A stretch of DNA of 7,102 bases from the NCBI GenBank assembly GCA_964557845.1, contig CAZLBV010000254.1, forward strand, positions 1 to 7,102. The letters are read 5' to 3'. The position numbers and the translations under genes were made by a program. The stretch is from CAZLBV01 sp964557845. Its GTDB lineage: Bacteria; Acidobacteriota; Aminicenantia; Aminicenantales; Aminicenantaceae. Position 1 is the first letter of the stretch. Every line of letters starts with the position of its first letter. The notes beneath the pieces were generated by a model. That model had not been told where the DNA came from and made no database searches. It was given only the letters and a program-made list of their open reading frames with translations. This document shows, piece by piece, positions 1 through 5,786 of the stretch.

Positions 1-1
1 G

Positions 2-55
2 CAACGCAGTAAATGGGCCGAGATCGGCTCGCCTTTAGGTAAACAATGCCGATAA
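2..55 (+). CDS. Possible C-terminal tail of an off-window gene (partial)
   Basis: A reading frame open from the left edge runs for 17 codons and stops at TAA 53-55. It ends with the residues SPLGKQCR. The first 40 bases are clearly richer in GC than the AT-rich DNA that follows, which fits coding sequence ending here. The opposite strand is also open over the same bases, so the strand is not certain. Too little remains to name a family. The last codons overlap one arm of the inverted repeat 41-53/143-155, so this could instead be the edge of a decayed mobile or duplicated segment. Confidence 0.3.
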   Translation, partial: QRSKWAEIGSPLGKQCR

Positions 56-84
56 AATATTATTTTTATCAATACGACCTAAAG
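33..84. repeat. Nested inverted repeats (possible hairpin)
   Basis: An 8-bp perfect inverted repeat (CTTTAGGT 33-40, ACCTAAAG 77-84) encloses a second one of 7 bp (GATAAAA 51-57, TTTTATC 64-70, 6-nt loop). Together they could fold into a two-stem structure just after the TAA at 53-55. The stems are AT-rich and there is no clean U-tract, so it is a poor rho-independent terminator. In DNA of this composition it may be chance. Confidence 0.3.
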
Positions 85-155
85 TTTATAATTTTTTCTA
101 GAAACATGCCAACTTTGTGAAAATAAATTATTTAAAATTACCATCGGCATTTTTT
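41..155. repeat. 13-bp inverted repeat (12/13) flanking AT-rich DNA
   Basis: AAACAATGCCGAT at 41-53 matches the reverse complement of 143-155 (AAAAAATGCCGAT) at 12 of 13 positions. The arms bracket an 89-base AT-rich interval with no gene. The right arm lies in the last codons of the broken AraC-type ORF, and the left arm in the last codons of the possible partial gene. The arrangement could mark the ends of a small decayed element or a local inversion. No target-site duplication was recognised. Confidence 0.35.
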
Positions 156-470
156 ATGAATAGTCCAGGTAAGGTGAATCTTGGCATATCTCATCCTCAA
201 GGATTTCAAGTAAGAAGTAAATGAAACTCCCACTTCCTGTTTGAATAATGCTGAAAAATAACTGGGATTAAGATTAACGATCTCAGCCATTTTCTCAAGA
301 GAAATGTCATTATTTAAATTCTTCTGTATTATTTTAATAACTGTTTCTATTGTATAATCCATGGTCATCAACCTTGAAGGTGAATCCAAAAAGAAAATAT
401 AAAAATCCCTTTCTTTGATTAATTTAGTCGGGAATCCGTAACAAATATTGATATTTAGAAAAAAAATCAC
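138..470 (-). pseudogene. AraC-family transcriptional regulator fragment (first HTH only)
   Basis: Residues 38-98 of this 110-residue frame, at roughly 177-362, closely resemble the first helix-turn-helix of the AraC/XylS C-terminal DNA-binding domain, as found in YesN-type response regulators. Key pieces are an ISLEKMAEIVNLNPSYFSALFKQEVG stretch at residues 56-81 (seen as helix, turn and recognition helix), then SYLKSLRMRYAK. A complete AraC domain has about 100 residues with a second HTH (usually IA..VGF..); here the frame changes after AKI to unrelated residues and stops. The first 34 residues look like non-coding translation, and no receiver or effector domain precedes. The likely start of recognisable sequence is Met35 or Met37 (about 362-368). 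I read it as a relic truncated at both ends; it lacks a good ribosome binding site. Confidence 0.75.
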
Positions 471-550
471 AAACTGGGAAAACTGGAATGGTAATTTATG
501 TCAACCGAGCTGTTCGTTTCCCAAAATATATTATAAAATAGAAAAACCAT

Positions 551-667
551 ACCTATTTAACGATTTTTCTTAACAAAAAGGGTTACGCCTTACCTATTTA
601 CCTATTTTCCCTCACGATATCCCCTGAAAATCGCGCCTGAAGATCGAAGATGAAAATTAGGTAAATA
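551..667. repeat. ACCTATTTA direct repeats and inverted copy
   Basis: ACCTATTTA occurs at 551-559 and 592-600, with a near copy ACCTATTTT at 600-608 that shares one base with the second. An inverted copy TAGGTAAATA at 658-667 pairs perfectly with TATTTACCTA at 595-604. The pairing extends with one bulged base to 595-609/652-667, giving a stem of about 15 bp around a 42-base loop. A related TAGGTAAA lies far upstream at 36-43. The repeats could be binding sites for a regulator, remains of iterons, or debris of a mobile element end. Confidence 0.45.
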
Positions 668-737
668 AATATACTGTACGCAGTTTTTAAACTTAATGAT
701 TTGGCGGTTTTGGTTGAATCGTGCAGCGTTTGAGTCA

Positions 738-765
738 TTGACCTTTTCGTTTTGGGTATGATAAC
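738..765 (+). promoter_or_regulatory. Candidate promoter of the toxin-antitoxin operon
   Basis: TTGACC at 738-743 (5 of 6 to the -35 consensus) is followed after 16 bp by GATAAC at 760-765 (4 of 6 to the -10 consensus). A TATGAT at 757-762 overlaps the -10 but would leave only a 13-bp spacer. Transcription would begin near 772, inside the dyad CTTATT-N10-AATAAG (766-787), a reasonable position for the autorepression typical of type II toxin-antitoxin operons. Confidence 0.35.
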
Positions 766-805
766 CTTATTCCGAAATGTCAATAAGCGAAAATTAAGGG
801 AAATT

Positions 806-871
806 ATGAGAGATCAGATGAAGAATCAAAAAGGCAACTTGTATCTTATTATGCGTGGAGATAAAAAATGA
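806..871 (+). CDS. 21-residue leader ORF, ATGA-coupled to the antitoxin
   Basis: This short frame (MRDQMKNQKGN, then LYLIMRGDKK) starts at ATG 806. It has a Shine-Dalgarno-like AAGGGA at 796-801. Its TGA stop (869-871) overlaps the antitoxin ATG (868-870) in an ATGA junction, a classical arrangement for translational coupling. The antitoxin ribosome binding site (GTGGAG 855-860) lies inside its last codons. The peptide is basic and has no recognised family. It could be a leader peptide that tunes antitoxin translation, or the overlap could be chance. The frame cannot be an N-terminal extension of the antitoxin, because that frame has a TAA at 862-864. Confidence 0.4.
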   Translation: MRDQMKNQKGNLYLIMRGDKK

Positions 872-1065
872 GAAAGTTGCAGGAAAAAGAAAAATATATC
901 GTGGATAGAACAGGCACAAAAACAGATGTCATTATTCCACTTAATGAGTATGAGGAGCTCCTTGAAGACATTCATGATCTAGCCATCATAGCCGAGCGCA
1001 TAGATGAGCCTACCATGAGCCTTAAAGAATTAAAAAGGAAGCTCCAGGTTAATGGCATCATATGA
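868..1065 (+). CDS. Type II antitoxin (Phd/RelB-like)
   Basis: This 65-residue protein is probably the antitoxin that neutralises the toxin encoded immediately downstream and represses the operon. The pattern YIVDRTGTKTDVIIPLNEYEELLED (residues 10-34) is typical of short Phd/YefM-related antitoxins: a beta strand with V-x-D and G, then I-P-L-x-E-Y-E-x-L-L. A helical C-terminal half rich in Glu and Lys would wrap the toxin. It lacks a long N-terminal DNA-binding domain. The start is supported by GTGGAG at 855-860, seven bases before ATG, and by an in-frame TAA at 862-864 that prevents extension. Its 3' end overlaps the toxin gene by 14 bases, which favours coupled translation. Antitoxin identity is strong from context; the exact family (Phd/YefM or RelB) is less certain. 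Confidence 0.85.
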   Translation: MRKLQEKEKYIVDRTGTKTDVIIPLNEYEELLEDIHDLAIIAERIDEPTMSLKELKRKLQVNGII

Positions 1066-1315
1066 GATTCTCTGGAAAAAATCTGCTGAGCGTGATATTA
1101 GGAAAATCGACCCTCGATATATTCCTCAAATCTTATCTGCAGTAGAAAGCTTAGCAGAAAACCCATTTCCTGCAAGATGCAGAAAATTAAGAGGCTCCGA
1201 GTCAAGCTATCGAATTCGTATTGGAGACTACCGAGTGATCTATCAGCTTGATTCTCAAAGAAACATAGTGATTGTTTTTCATATACGACATCGCAAGGAA
1301 GCTTATAGAAGTTAA
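1052..1315 (+). CDS. RelE/ParE-family toxin (probable mRNA interferase)
   Basis: This 87-residue protein has the full length and layout of RelE-family toxins, which bind the ribosomal A site and cut mRNA. Visible landmarks are the N-terminal strand YEILWKKSAERDIRKID, the turn NPFPARCRKLRGS (38-49) that precedes the beta sheet, YRIRIGDYRVIYQ (53-65), and the C-terminal strand with HIRHRKEAYR (77-86). R61 in GDYR, R81 and Y85 sit where basic and aromatic catalytic residues of RelE are found, so it looks active. ATG 1052 lies inside the antitoxin gene; AAGGAAG at 1035-1041 is a possible ribosome binding site ten bases upstream. A ParE-type gyrase-inhibiting role cannot be excluded, but the GDYRVIY and HIRHRKEAY sequence favours the RelE branch. 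Confidence 0.92.
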   Translation: MASYEILWKKSAERDIRKIDPRYIPQILSAVESLAENPFPARCRKLRGSESSYRIRIGDYRVIYQLDSQRNIVIVFHIRHRKEAYRS

Positions 1316-1337
1316 GCCAATAAACGCTATAAATGCA

Positions 1338-1440
1338 ATGATTAAAGCCTGGTTATTTTCGGCACTCGCCCTGAAGCTATCAAAACAGCCCCGGTTTTGC
1401 GTGGCTCAAGCTTCAAAGAAGCCAGCTTAAGTTTCCGTGT
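1338..1440 (+). pseudogene. Remnant of UDP-GlcNAc 2-epimerase N-terminus (WecB-like)
   Basis: From CTG 1349 the translation is LVIFGTRPEAIKTAPVL, which is the N-terminal signature of non-hydrolysing UDP-N-acetylglucosamine 2-epimerases (family pattern V-x-x-x-F-G-T-R-P-E-A-I-K-x-A-P-V). Just upstream, ATG ATT AAA at 1338-1346 gives the expected M-I-K start but in another frame; only two bases separate AAA from CTG where three would be expected, so a one-base deletion has broken the frame. After about 1405 similarity fades and a TAA follows at 1457-1459. A working enzyme has about 370 residues, so nearly all of the gene is lost. In intact form it would make UDP-ManNAc for surface polysaccharide. 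Its position just after the toxin marks a deletion or recombination scar. Confidence 0.8.
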
Positions 1441-1646
1441 CCCTGGAATCCGGAAAAAATCTTAAATATTCATCTTGCCGTACACGAATTCTGCCCCGTA
1501 GTCGGCGGCCTGATCAAATCTACACATCTTCCGACTAAACGGACTTGGTAGCAGACCTTTCCTTTAAAAAAGGTACAGAAATTCTGTTTGACTATCCATA
1601 CTAACTTTCTCTATTATTCTTATAAATTAATATTACAGGTGGTCAA
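1441..1646. other. Intergenic region with unresolved coding-like remnant
   Basis: No intact gene lies here. The part 1460-1550 is richer in GC than its surroundings and is open on both strands for about 30 codons, which looks like decayed coding sequence. The minus-strand reading ends DYGAEFVYGKMNI with a stop at 1462-1464; no family could be assigned with confidence. The last 60 bases hold the promoter and ribosome binding site of the next gene. Confidence 0.35.
1588..1617 (+). promoter_or_regulatory. Promoter of the secreted-protein operon
   Basis: TTGACT at 1588-1593 (5 of 6) is followed after 18 bp by TATTAT at 1612-1617 (5 of 6). Transcription would start near 1624, giving a leader of about 23 bases that contains the ribosome binding site AGGTGG at 1637-1642. 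The position directly before the first gene of the pair makes it a good sigma-70-type candidate. Confidence 0.55.
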
Positions 1647-2453
1647 ATGAAAAATAAATCCTTTGTTTTTTTAACAGCAGTGCTGATCTTTGTGTCTTCA
1701 CAAGCCGGCAACACAGGCCAGAGTGCGGAATCTTATATGCAGCAGTTCCAGAGGAACTTGATGGACAGCTTCATCGGGCCTATGAATGCAAGTGACAAAG
1801 AAGTCACGCCCAAAATGCGGGCTGTATTTATGGGCTATATATTGGATCGACAGGCTGGGAGAATCGGTGAATTTGAGATGGATAAGCTCCGTATGCAAAA
1901 CCTGGTTTCCGAGGTGAAAGAATTCCTGATGGCCGTCTCTCCCGAAGAAGATCTCTGGCCTCTTGTAGAAGCAGCCATGATGGGACAATACAAACAGGAT
2001 GTGGATTCCATTCTGGGGGGATCGCCGTATGTGGAGCCCATATTTCCCACATTGGATGACATGGTCAGGGACTGGCGGAATTGGGACTACAGCCCGGAGC
2101 GCCTCAACAGTTATCCAGATAATCAGGCCATATTCAACGTGGCCCTCAACTTCCTGCAAATGATGAAGGAAAAACGCTTTCAGGAGGCACTGCAGTTTAC
2201 CGGCGGCAGGTGTTATGAGAATTTCAGCAAATGGCTGGCGGAGGCATCTCAGTCGCAGGAAGAATCAATAAGATTCAATCAATACTTTGAGAATCTGGAA
2301 TGGAAGATCGGGCTGGCGGGAATGGCTGATACTGATCCTCCTATGGTGAGGATCATGTTTGATTTACGCGATCCGGATGGAGACTGGGATGAAGATCCCT
2401 GTATTTTGATCCTGGATCATGGGGTATGGAAAATAGGCCGATTCATTGATTAA
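1647..2453 (+). CDS. Secreted protein of unknown function, possible NTF2-like C-terminus
   Basis: This 268-residue protein begins with a Sec signal peptide: MKNK, a hydrophobic core FVFLTAVLIFV, and a likely signal peptidase I cleavage after SQA at residue 20. No lipobox Cys is present. The mature part is acidic. Residues 25-125 look mostly helical, and 130-155 are rich in Pro and aromatic residues. Residues 160-268 (NVALNFLQMMKEKRFQEAL, then LEWKIGLAG, and finally ILILDHGVWKIGRF) resemble the helix-then-sheet order of NTF2-like/DUF4878-type domains; this is an inference from pattern only. Asp residues at 242, 244, 246, 248 and 250 form an acidic loop that could bind a metal. C189 and C252 are the only cysteines and could form a disulfide. 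AGGTGG at 1637-1642 precedes ATG by four bases. It is the first gene of a pair with the next one. Confidence 0.85.
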   Translation: MKNKSFVFLTAVLIFVSSQAGNTGQSAESYMQQFQRNLMDSFIGPMNASDKEVTPKMRAVFMGYILDRQAGRIGEFEMDKLRMQNLVSEVKEFLMAVSPEEDLWPLVEAAMMGQYKQDVDSILGGSPYVEPIFPTLDDMVRDWRNWDYSPERLNSYPDNQAIFNVALNFLQMMKEKRFQEALQFTGGRCYENFSKWLAEASQSQEESIRFNQYFENLEWKIGLAGMADTDPPMVRIMFDLRDPDGDWDEDPCILILDHGVWKIGRFID

Positions 2454-2466
2454 TAGGGAGAGGAAT

Positions 2467-3417
2467 ATGAGAAAAAAGTTCTATACTGCGGGTTTAATAC
2501 TATTAATATTCAGTATTTCGATTTTTGCGGATGAACTGGATGATAACACAATTTTTAGAAAGTTTATGGATTATACTCAGAGAGTTTATCAGTCCCATGC
2601 CGAGGAAACTCTGGCTGCCAGCGAATACCTTCTTGTTTTTGAAGGAGTTAAAATGAGTGCCCGTGTGCTGGGTTACTCTCTGGGCAACCTGCTTCAGTAT
2701 GCCCGGCGCGGCTCTGAAAATCATAAGATCTGGCTTATGCTGGAGAGTAAAACCAAAGAATCGATGTTTGCAGCCATCGACTATGAAGGAAGGGCTCGTG
2801 GATGGGATCAAAACTTTATTGAAAACCGCAAAAAGAATGCATGGCAGCAATGTATGGCCGCCATGCAGGGTTGGTTCGACAATACCTTGGCTGTCTGGAC
2901 AAATGTCAATGCGAAAAACGCCCCCAACTTTTTTGAGACCCTTCGTTCTGATCCGGTTGAGATCGATGATCAAAATGTTCAGGATGCGGATTCCGGCAGT
3001 GAGGGTGAGGGCACTGAAAATCGTAGAGTTATCTCAGATGAAATTCTAGGCAAGTGGACCTTTACTCATGAATATACACGACCGCATTCAGATCAGATCA
3101 TACGCCAGAAGTTGACAGTGGATGTGCAAAGGGCAGGGACTGAGGAGCGCTCAACCGCCTATGGGCCGATGCCGGTTTATCTTTATGAAGGATATGTTGT
3201 TGAGATCGAAAACGTCACCAATGAAAGGAGCCAGCCATTAGCCGCACCAGGTGATCTCTGCTGGAAGATCAAGTATACCACTTTGCATCGGGCTCCTTCG
3301 GAAGAATATCTGGGCTACACTTTTGATTCTGTCCTTGACCGTATGGGTGAATTCAGTATTAGGCTGCTGCGAGGGCAAGGTATCTTAGAGATAGGAAGGG
3401 CGAAATATTACCGATAG
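2467..3417 (+). CDS. Secreted two-domain protein of unknown function
   Basis: I chose ATG 2467 (316 residues) over the in-frame TTG at 2446, because GGGAGAGG at 2456-2463 fits the ATG and a clean signal peptide then follows: MRKK, hydrophobic ILLIFSISIF, likely cleavage after Ala21. The protein is probably exported and has no other membrane segment. Residues 25-160 look helical and rich in aromatic and charged residues. Residues 165-187 form a Ser/Gly/Asp/Glu-rich linker. Residues 190-316 look beta-rich and begin with LGKWTFTHEY, a G-x-W pattern like the first strand of lipocalin-like barrels, and end in GQGILEIGRAKYYR. No catalytic motif is evident. The gene lies 13 bases after the previous stop and is almost surely co-transcribed, so the two products may act together in the envelope. 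I do not recognise the family. Confidence 0.85.
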   Translation: MRKKFYTAGLILLIFSISIFADELDDNTIFRKFMDYTQRVYQSHAEETLAASEYLLVFEGVKMSARVLGYSLGNLLQYARRGSENHKIWLMLESKTKESMFAAIDYEGRARGWDQNFIENRKKNAWQQCMAAMQGWFDNTLAVWTNVNAKNAPNFFETLRSDPVEIDDQNVQDADSGSEGEGTENRRVISDEILGKWTFTHEYTRPHSDQIIRQKLTVDVQRAGTEERSTAYGPMPVYLYEGYVVEIENVTNERSQPLAAPGDLCWKIKYTTLHRAPSEEYLGYTFDSVLDRMGEFSIRLLRGQGILEIGRAKYYR

Positions 3418-3423
3418 AGCAGT

Positions 3424-3447
3424 AACTCATTGAACCAAAGTTTTTTT
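3424..3447 (+). terminator. Weak candidate terminator after the secreted-protein operon
   Basis: A seven-pair AT-rich stem can form from AACT 3424-3427 and TTG 3430-3432 pairing with CAA 3436-3438 and AGTT 3439-3442, with two bulged bases, followed by a T tract to 3447. It sits just after the stop at 3417 in the 66-base gap between convergent genes, where a terminator is expected, but the stem is poor. Confidence 0.25.
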
Positions 3448-3483
3448 GATCGAAAAGTATCTTTATGAACTCCAAAGGAAAAA

Positions 3484-4599
3484 TCACTGGTTGTTCAGCA
3501 TACTTTCATAAATTTGAAGGATCCTGGGTCCGATTTTTTTCCAGGAATATTTTTGTGCCTTCTCAAGGCTCTTTTGTTTGAGTTTTCGACGCAAATTTTC
3601 GTCTTCAACCAGACATTTAAGTTTTGATGTTAGACTCTTTAAGTCACGGGGCGGCACTAAAAATTCACCTAAATTGCTGTCTCCCATAACCTCTTTGTAC
3701 CCCTTATTTGCAAAAGCCACAACCGGAAGTCCGGTGGCCATGGCTTCCAGAAGTACCACTCCGAAACTTTCTCCATTTGTGGCCGGGCTGCAAAAAATGT
3801 CTGCGCTCCTGTATATATCCGGCAAGCGGTCGTTTTCCACGTATCCTAAAAAATGGATATTTTTTGCTTTATTTTTCGATACCCATTGTTCAGCAGCCTT
3901 TTTTTCCGGGCCGTCTCCTGCGATAATCAAGCGGCATGGGTGAGTCTTGCTGACATCAGAAAAGGCCAGCAACAAATAAAATATCCCTTTTCTTTTATCC
4001 AGTCTTCCGACGAACAAGATAGTAATCTCTTTATCAGAAAAAATATTTTCCTTTGGCCCCTCTGGTTTGAAGCGAGCAAGATTTATTCCGGCTGGGATGA
4101 CCTTATAAGGATTTGGATATAACTTCCGCGCGTAATGGGAAGCAGAGCTTGAGATTGCGATCTTAACATCTATTTTTTTATTCATCGTCCATCCCAATGG
4201 TTTAAGCAGGGACAATAACAGCGGCCGGACCCCGGTATGAAAGCTGCAAAAAGTTAGAGTGTTGGCTGCTTTAGATCTGAGAAGAATTTGCCAGTTAAAT
4301 ATGATGCTGGGTTCCATGAAATGAAGAATATCGAAGTTCCTGTCCCACAGAAAATTTTTTAAAGTGGAATTGTTAATAAAGACAAGAGGGGTAGAGGCAG
4401 ATGTCCAGAAAAGGGGAATCTCAAATGATCGGCCTAGATAAGATATATTCCGATTTCTGATATCTTGATGTGGTTTTCCGCTGGTCAGAATTTCAACATA
4501 ATGTCCTTGGCTCTCCAGGAAATCATAGAGTCCTTTGGCATACTCCTGTACTCCCCCGGGAATATTAAGGCTGGATTCCAGGACAATGCCGATTTTCAT
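3484..4599 (-). CDS. GT4-family glycosyltransferase (PimA-like)
   Basis: This 371-residue protein is a retaining GT-B glycosyltransferase of family GT4. The N-terminal Rossmann domain starts MKIGIVLESS and carries the acceptor-side loop PGGVQEYAKGL (14-24), typical of PimA and related enzymes. SFHTG at 119-123 places a His where PimA uses one for the acceptor. The C-terminal nucleotide-sugar domain shows VGRLDKRKG (197-205), AGDGP (227-231) and the E-x7-E motif E277SFGVVLLE285 that grips the donor. It most likely transfers a sugar to a lipid or glycan acceptor at the inner face of the membrane; donor and acceptor cannot be read from sequence. The length is normal for the family. ATG 4599 lies 39 bases after the MscS stop, so both genes probably form one transcript. 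No Shine-Dalgarno site is seen before the start. A PI mannosyltransferase role is not implied. Confidence 0.92.
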   Translation of the reverse strand: MKIGIVLESSLNIPGGVQEYAKGLYDFLESQGHYVEILTSGKPHQDIRNRNISYLGRSFEIPLFWTSASTPLVFINNSTLKNFLWDRNFDILHFMEPSIIFNWQILLRSKAANTLTFCSFHTGVRPLLLSLLKPLGWTMNKKIDVKIAISSSASHYARKLYPNPYKVIPAGINLARFKPEGPKENIFSDKEITILFVGRLDKRKGIFYLLLAFSDVSKTHPCRLIIAGDGPEKKAAEQWVSKNKAKNIHFLGYVENDRLPDIYRSADIFCSPATNGESFGVVLLEAMATGLPVVAFANKGYKEVMGDSNLGEFLVPPRDLKSLTSKLKCLVEDENLRRKLKQKSLEKAQKYSWKKIGPRILQIYESMLNNQ

Positions 4600-4638
4600 A
4601 GGGGTGTATTTCTATTATTTAGGAGTATAGGATATTAA

Positions 4639-5709
4639 TCAAGAAGATTGTTCCGCCGGCTCCATGCTGATACGAAATTTCGGCAGATGTTCCGGATAAT
4701 TCTTTTGCATGAACTCGACCAGTTTTTCTCTCACTTCACAGCGAAGTTCCCAGGCTGTTCCTGCATCCGGCGCGCTCATTATGGCTCTGAGTTGAAGGGT
4801 TTTTTCATTCGCATCGGTTACATGCAGCCTCCAAACTTTTCCATCCCAGTTGGAGGAGTTCTTTAAAATTTGCTGCAGTTCTTCTCGAATCGCACCTACC
4901 GGAACACTGTAATCAACATATAAGTAAACTGCCCCGAGCAGATCCGCTGATTTTCTGGTCCAATTTTGAAAGGGTTTTTCAATGAAATAACTGATGGGAA
5001 GAACCAGCCGCCTTAGATCCCAGATTCTGACGACCACATAGGTTAAGGAGATCTCTTCGATCCAGCCGAATTCTCCTTCCACGATGACTACATCATCGAG
5101 TCGAATCGGTTGGGTGATAGCGATCTGAAAACCGGCTAGAAGATTGGACAGGGTTTTTTGAGCGGCTAATCCAATAATTATTCCAGCAATGCCGGCAGAA
5201 GCCAAAATTCCCGTGCCTATCCGGCGGAAATTTTCAAACTGCATAAGGACAGCTGCGACAGCCAGGATGAGGATGATAACGACGATCACTTTTTTAGACA
5301 GATTTATCAGTGTGTGCATCCGTCTGGCTTGAAGATTATCTTTTACATCGACCCTGTAGCGGCTGAGAAAAAGGTCCTTAAGAAAATTTATTACACCCAA
5401 TAGGAGCCATGTGACGGATAAGATCATTAGGATGTTGATGAGGGGCTGAATTATACTGATGGCTGATTCAGGTAAATTCCTGCGTACAACGGGCATGCTT
5501 ATAGCTGCCGCAAGTAGAGGAAGCAGCAATCTCAAAGGATTTTGGATTCTGGAGATAAGACGGTTATCTAAACGGGATTCTGTTTTTTTTGAAATTTTAT
5601 TTAATATCAAAAAGATCACTAAGTGAAGGAGAAAACCGATCACTAAAGAGACGGCTAAGATGATAAGACCCCGTTCGTTTGGTCCTAGATTATGAAGAAA
5701 TGTTTCCAT
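4639..5709 (-). CDS. MscS-family mechanosensitive ion channel
   Basis: This 356-residue inner-membrane protein should open under membrane tension and release solutes during hypo-osmotic shock. Five hydrophobic segments are visible at about 13-37, 57-74, 84-110, 137-156 and 165-182. The last belongs to the pore helix, with the hallmark GIAGIIIGLAAQKTLSNLLAG (173-193), followed by ITQPIRLDDVVIVEGEFGWIEEI (198-220), the start of the beta domain. LPISYFIEKPFQNWTR (237-252) replaces the usual I-P-N-S segment and is typical of a longer MscS-like subgroup. The C-terminal alpha/beta vestibule runs to about 350. With five helices it is larger than E. coli MscS, which has three, and resembles the YbdG/YnaI-like size class. 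The 5' leader is A-rich without a Shine-Dalgarno site. It is followed after 39 bases by the glycosyltransferase gene. The function is well supported; the gating range is not predictable. Confidence 0.95.
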   Translation of the reverse strand: METFLHNLGPNERGLIILAVSLVIGFLLHLVIFLILNKISKKTESRLDNRLISRIQNPLRLLLPLLAAAISMPVVRRNLPESAISIIQPLINILMILSVTWLLLGVINFLKDLFLSRYRVDVKDNLQARRMHTLINLSKKVIVVIILILAVAAVLMQFENFRRIGTGILASAGIAGIIIGLAAQKTLSNLLAGFQIAITQPIRLDDVVIVEGEFGWIEEISLTYVVVRIWDLRRLVLPISYFIEKPFQNWTRKSADLLGAVYLYVDYSVPVGAIREELQQILKNSSNWDGKVWRLHVTDANEKTLQLRAIMSAPDAGTAWELRCEVREKLVEFMQKNYPEHLPKFRISMEPAEQSS

Positions 5710-5786
5710 TTTTTTTATGTTTTTTAACTCGAAAGAAAATATTTTTTCTTGAAGAGCCTGATTTACAGTTTGCTAAGTATAAACAT

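Larger units (their letters stand above)
471..805. other. AT-rich intergenic region with short repeats, no gene
   Basis: This stretch holds no convincing coding sequence. A 61-codon minus-strand frame at 598-783 was rejected because it matches nothing recognisable and runs through the repeats. What is visible is a cluster of ACCTATTT/AGGTAAAT repeats and, near the right end, a candidate promoter for the toxin-antitoxin operon with a small dyad (CTTATT 766-771, AATAAG 782-787) that might serve as an operator. Confidence 0.5.

Noticed and set aside
598..783. 61-codon minus-strand frame in the repeat region
   Set aside because: No recognisable motif, no ribosome binding site, and it runs through AT-rich repeats and the candidate promoter of the toxin-antitoxin operon.
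1698..2159. 153-codon minus-strand frame (and two shorter ones) inside the first secreted protein
   Set aside because: They are antisense to a gene with promoter, ribosome binding site and signal peptide; the translations show no domain pattern.
2446..2466. TTG start for the second secreted protein
   Set aside because: ATG 2467 has the GGGAGAGG site at proper spacing and yields a standard signal peptide; the TTG would lie inside the preceding gene and add seven charged or polar residues.
2503..2973. 156-codon minus-strand frame inside the second secreted protein
   Set aside because: Antisense shadow of a well-supported gene, without motifs or start context.
2657..3049. 130-codon plus-strand frame inside the second secreted protein
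   Set aside because: Out of frame overlap with no ribosome binding site; the composition (Arg, Pro, Trp-rich) is typical of a shadow frame.
3578..4122. Plus-strand frames opposite the glycosyltransferase
   Set aside because: Antisense to a gene with all GT4 motifs; the translations are unlike any protein pattern.
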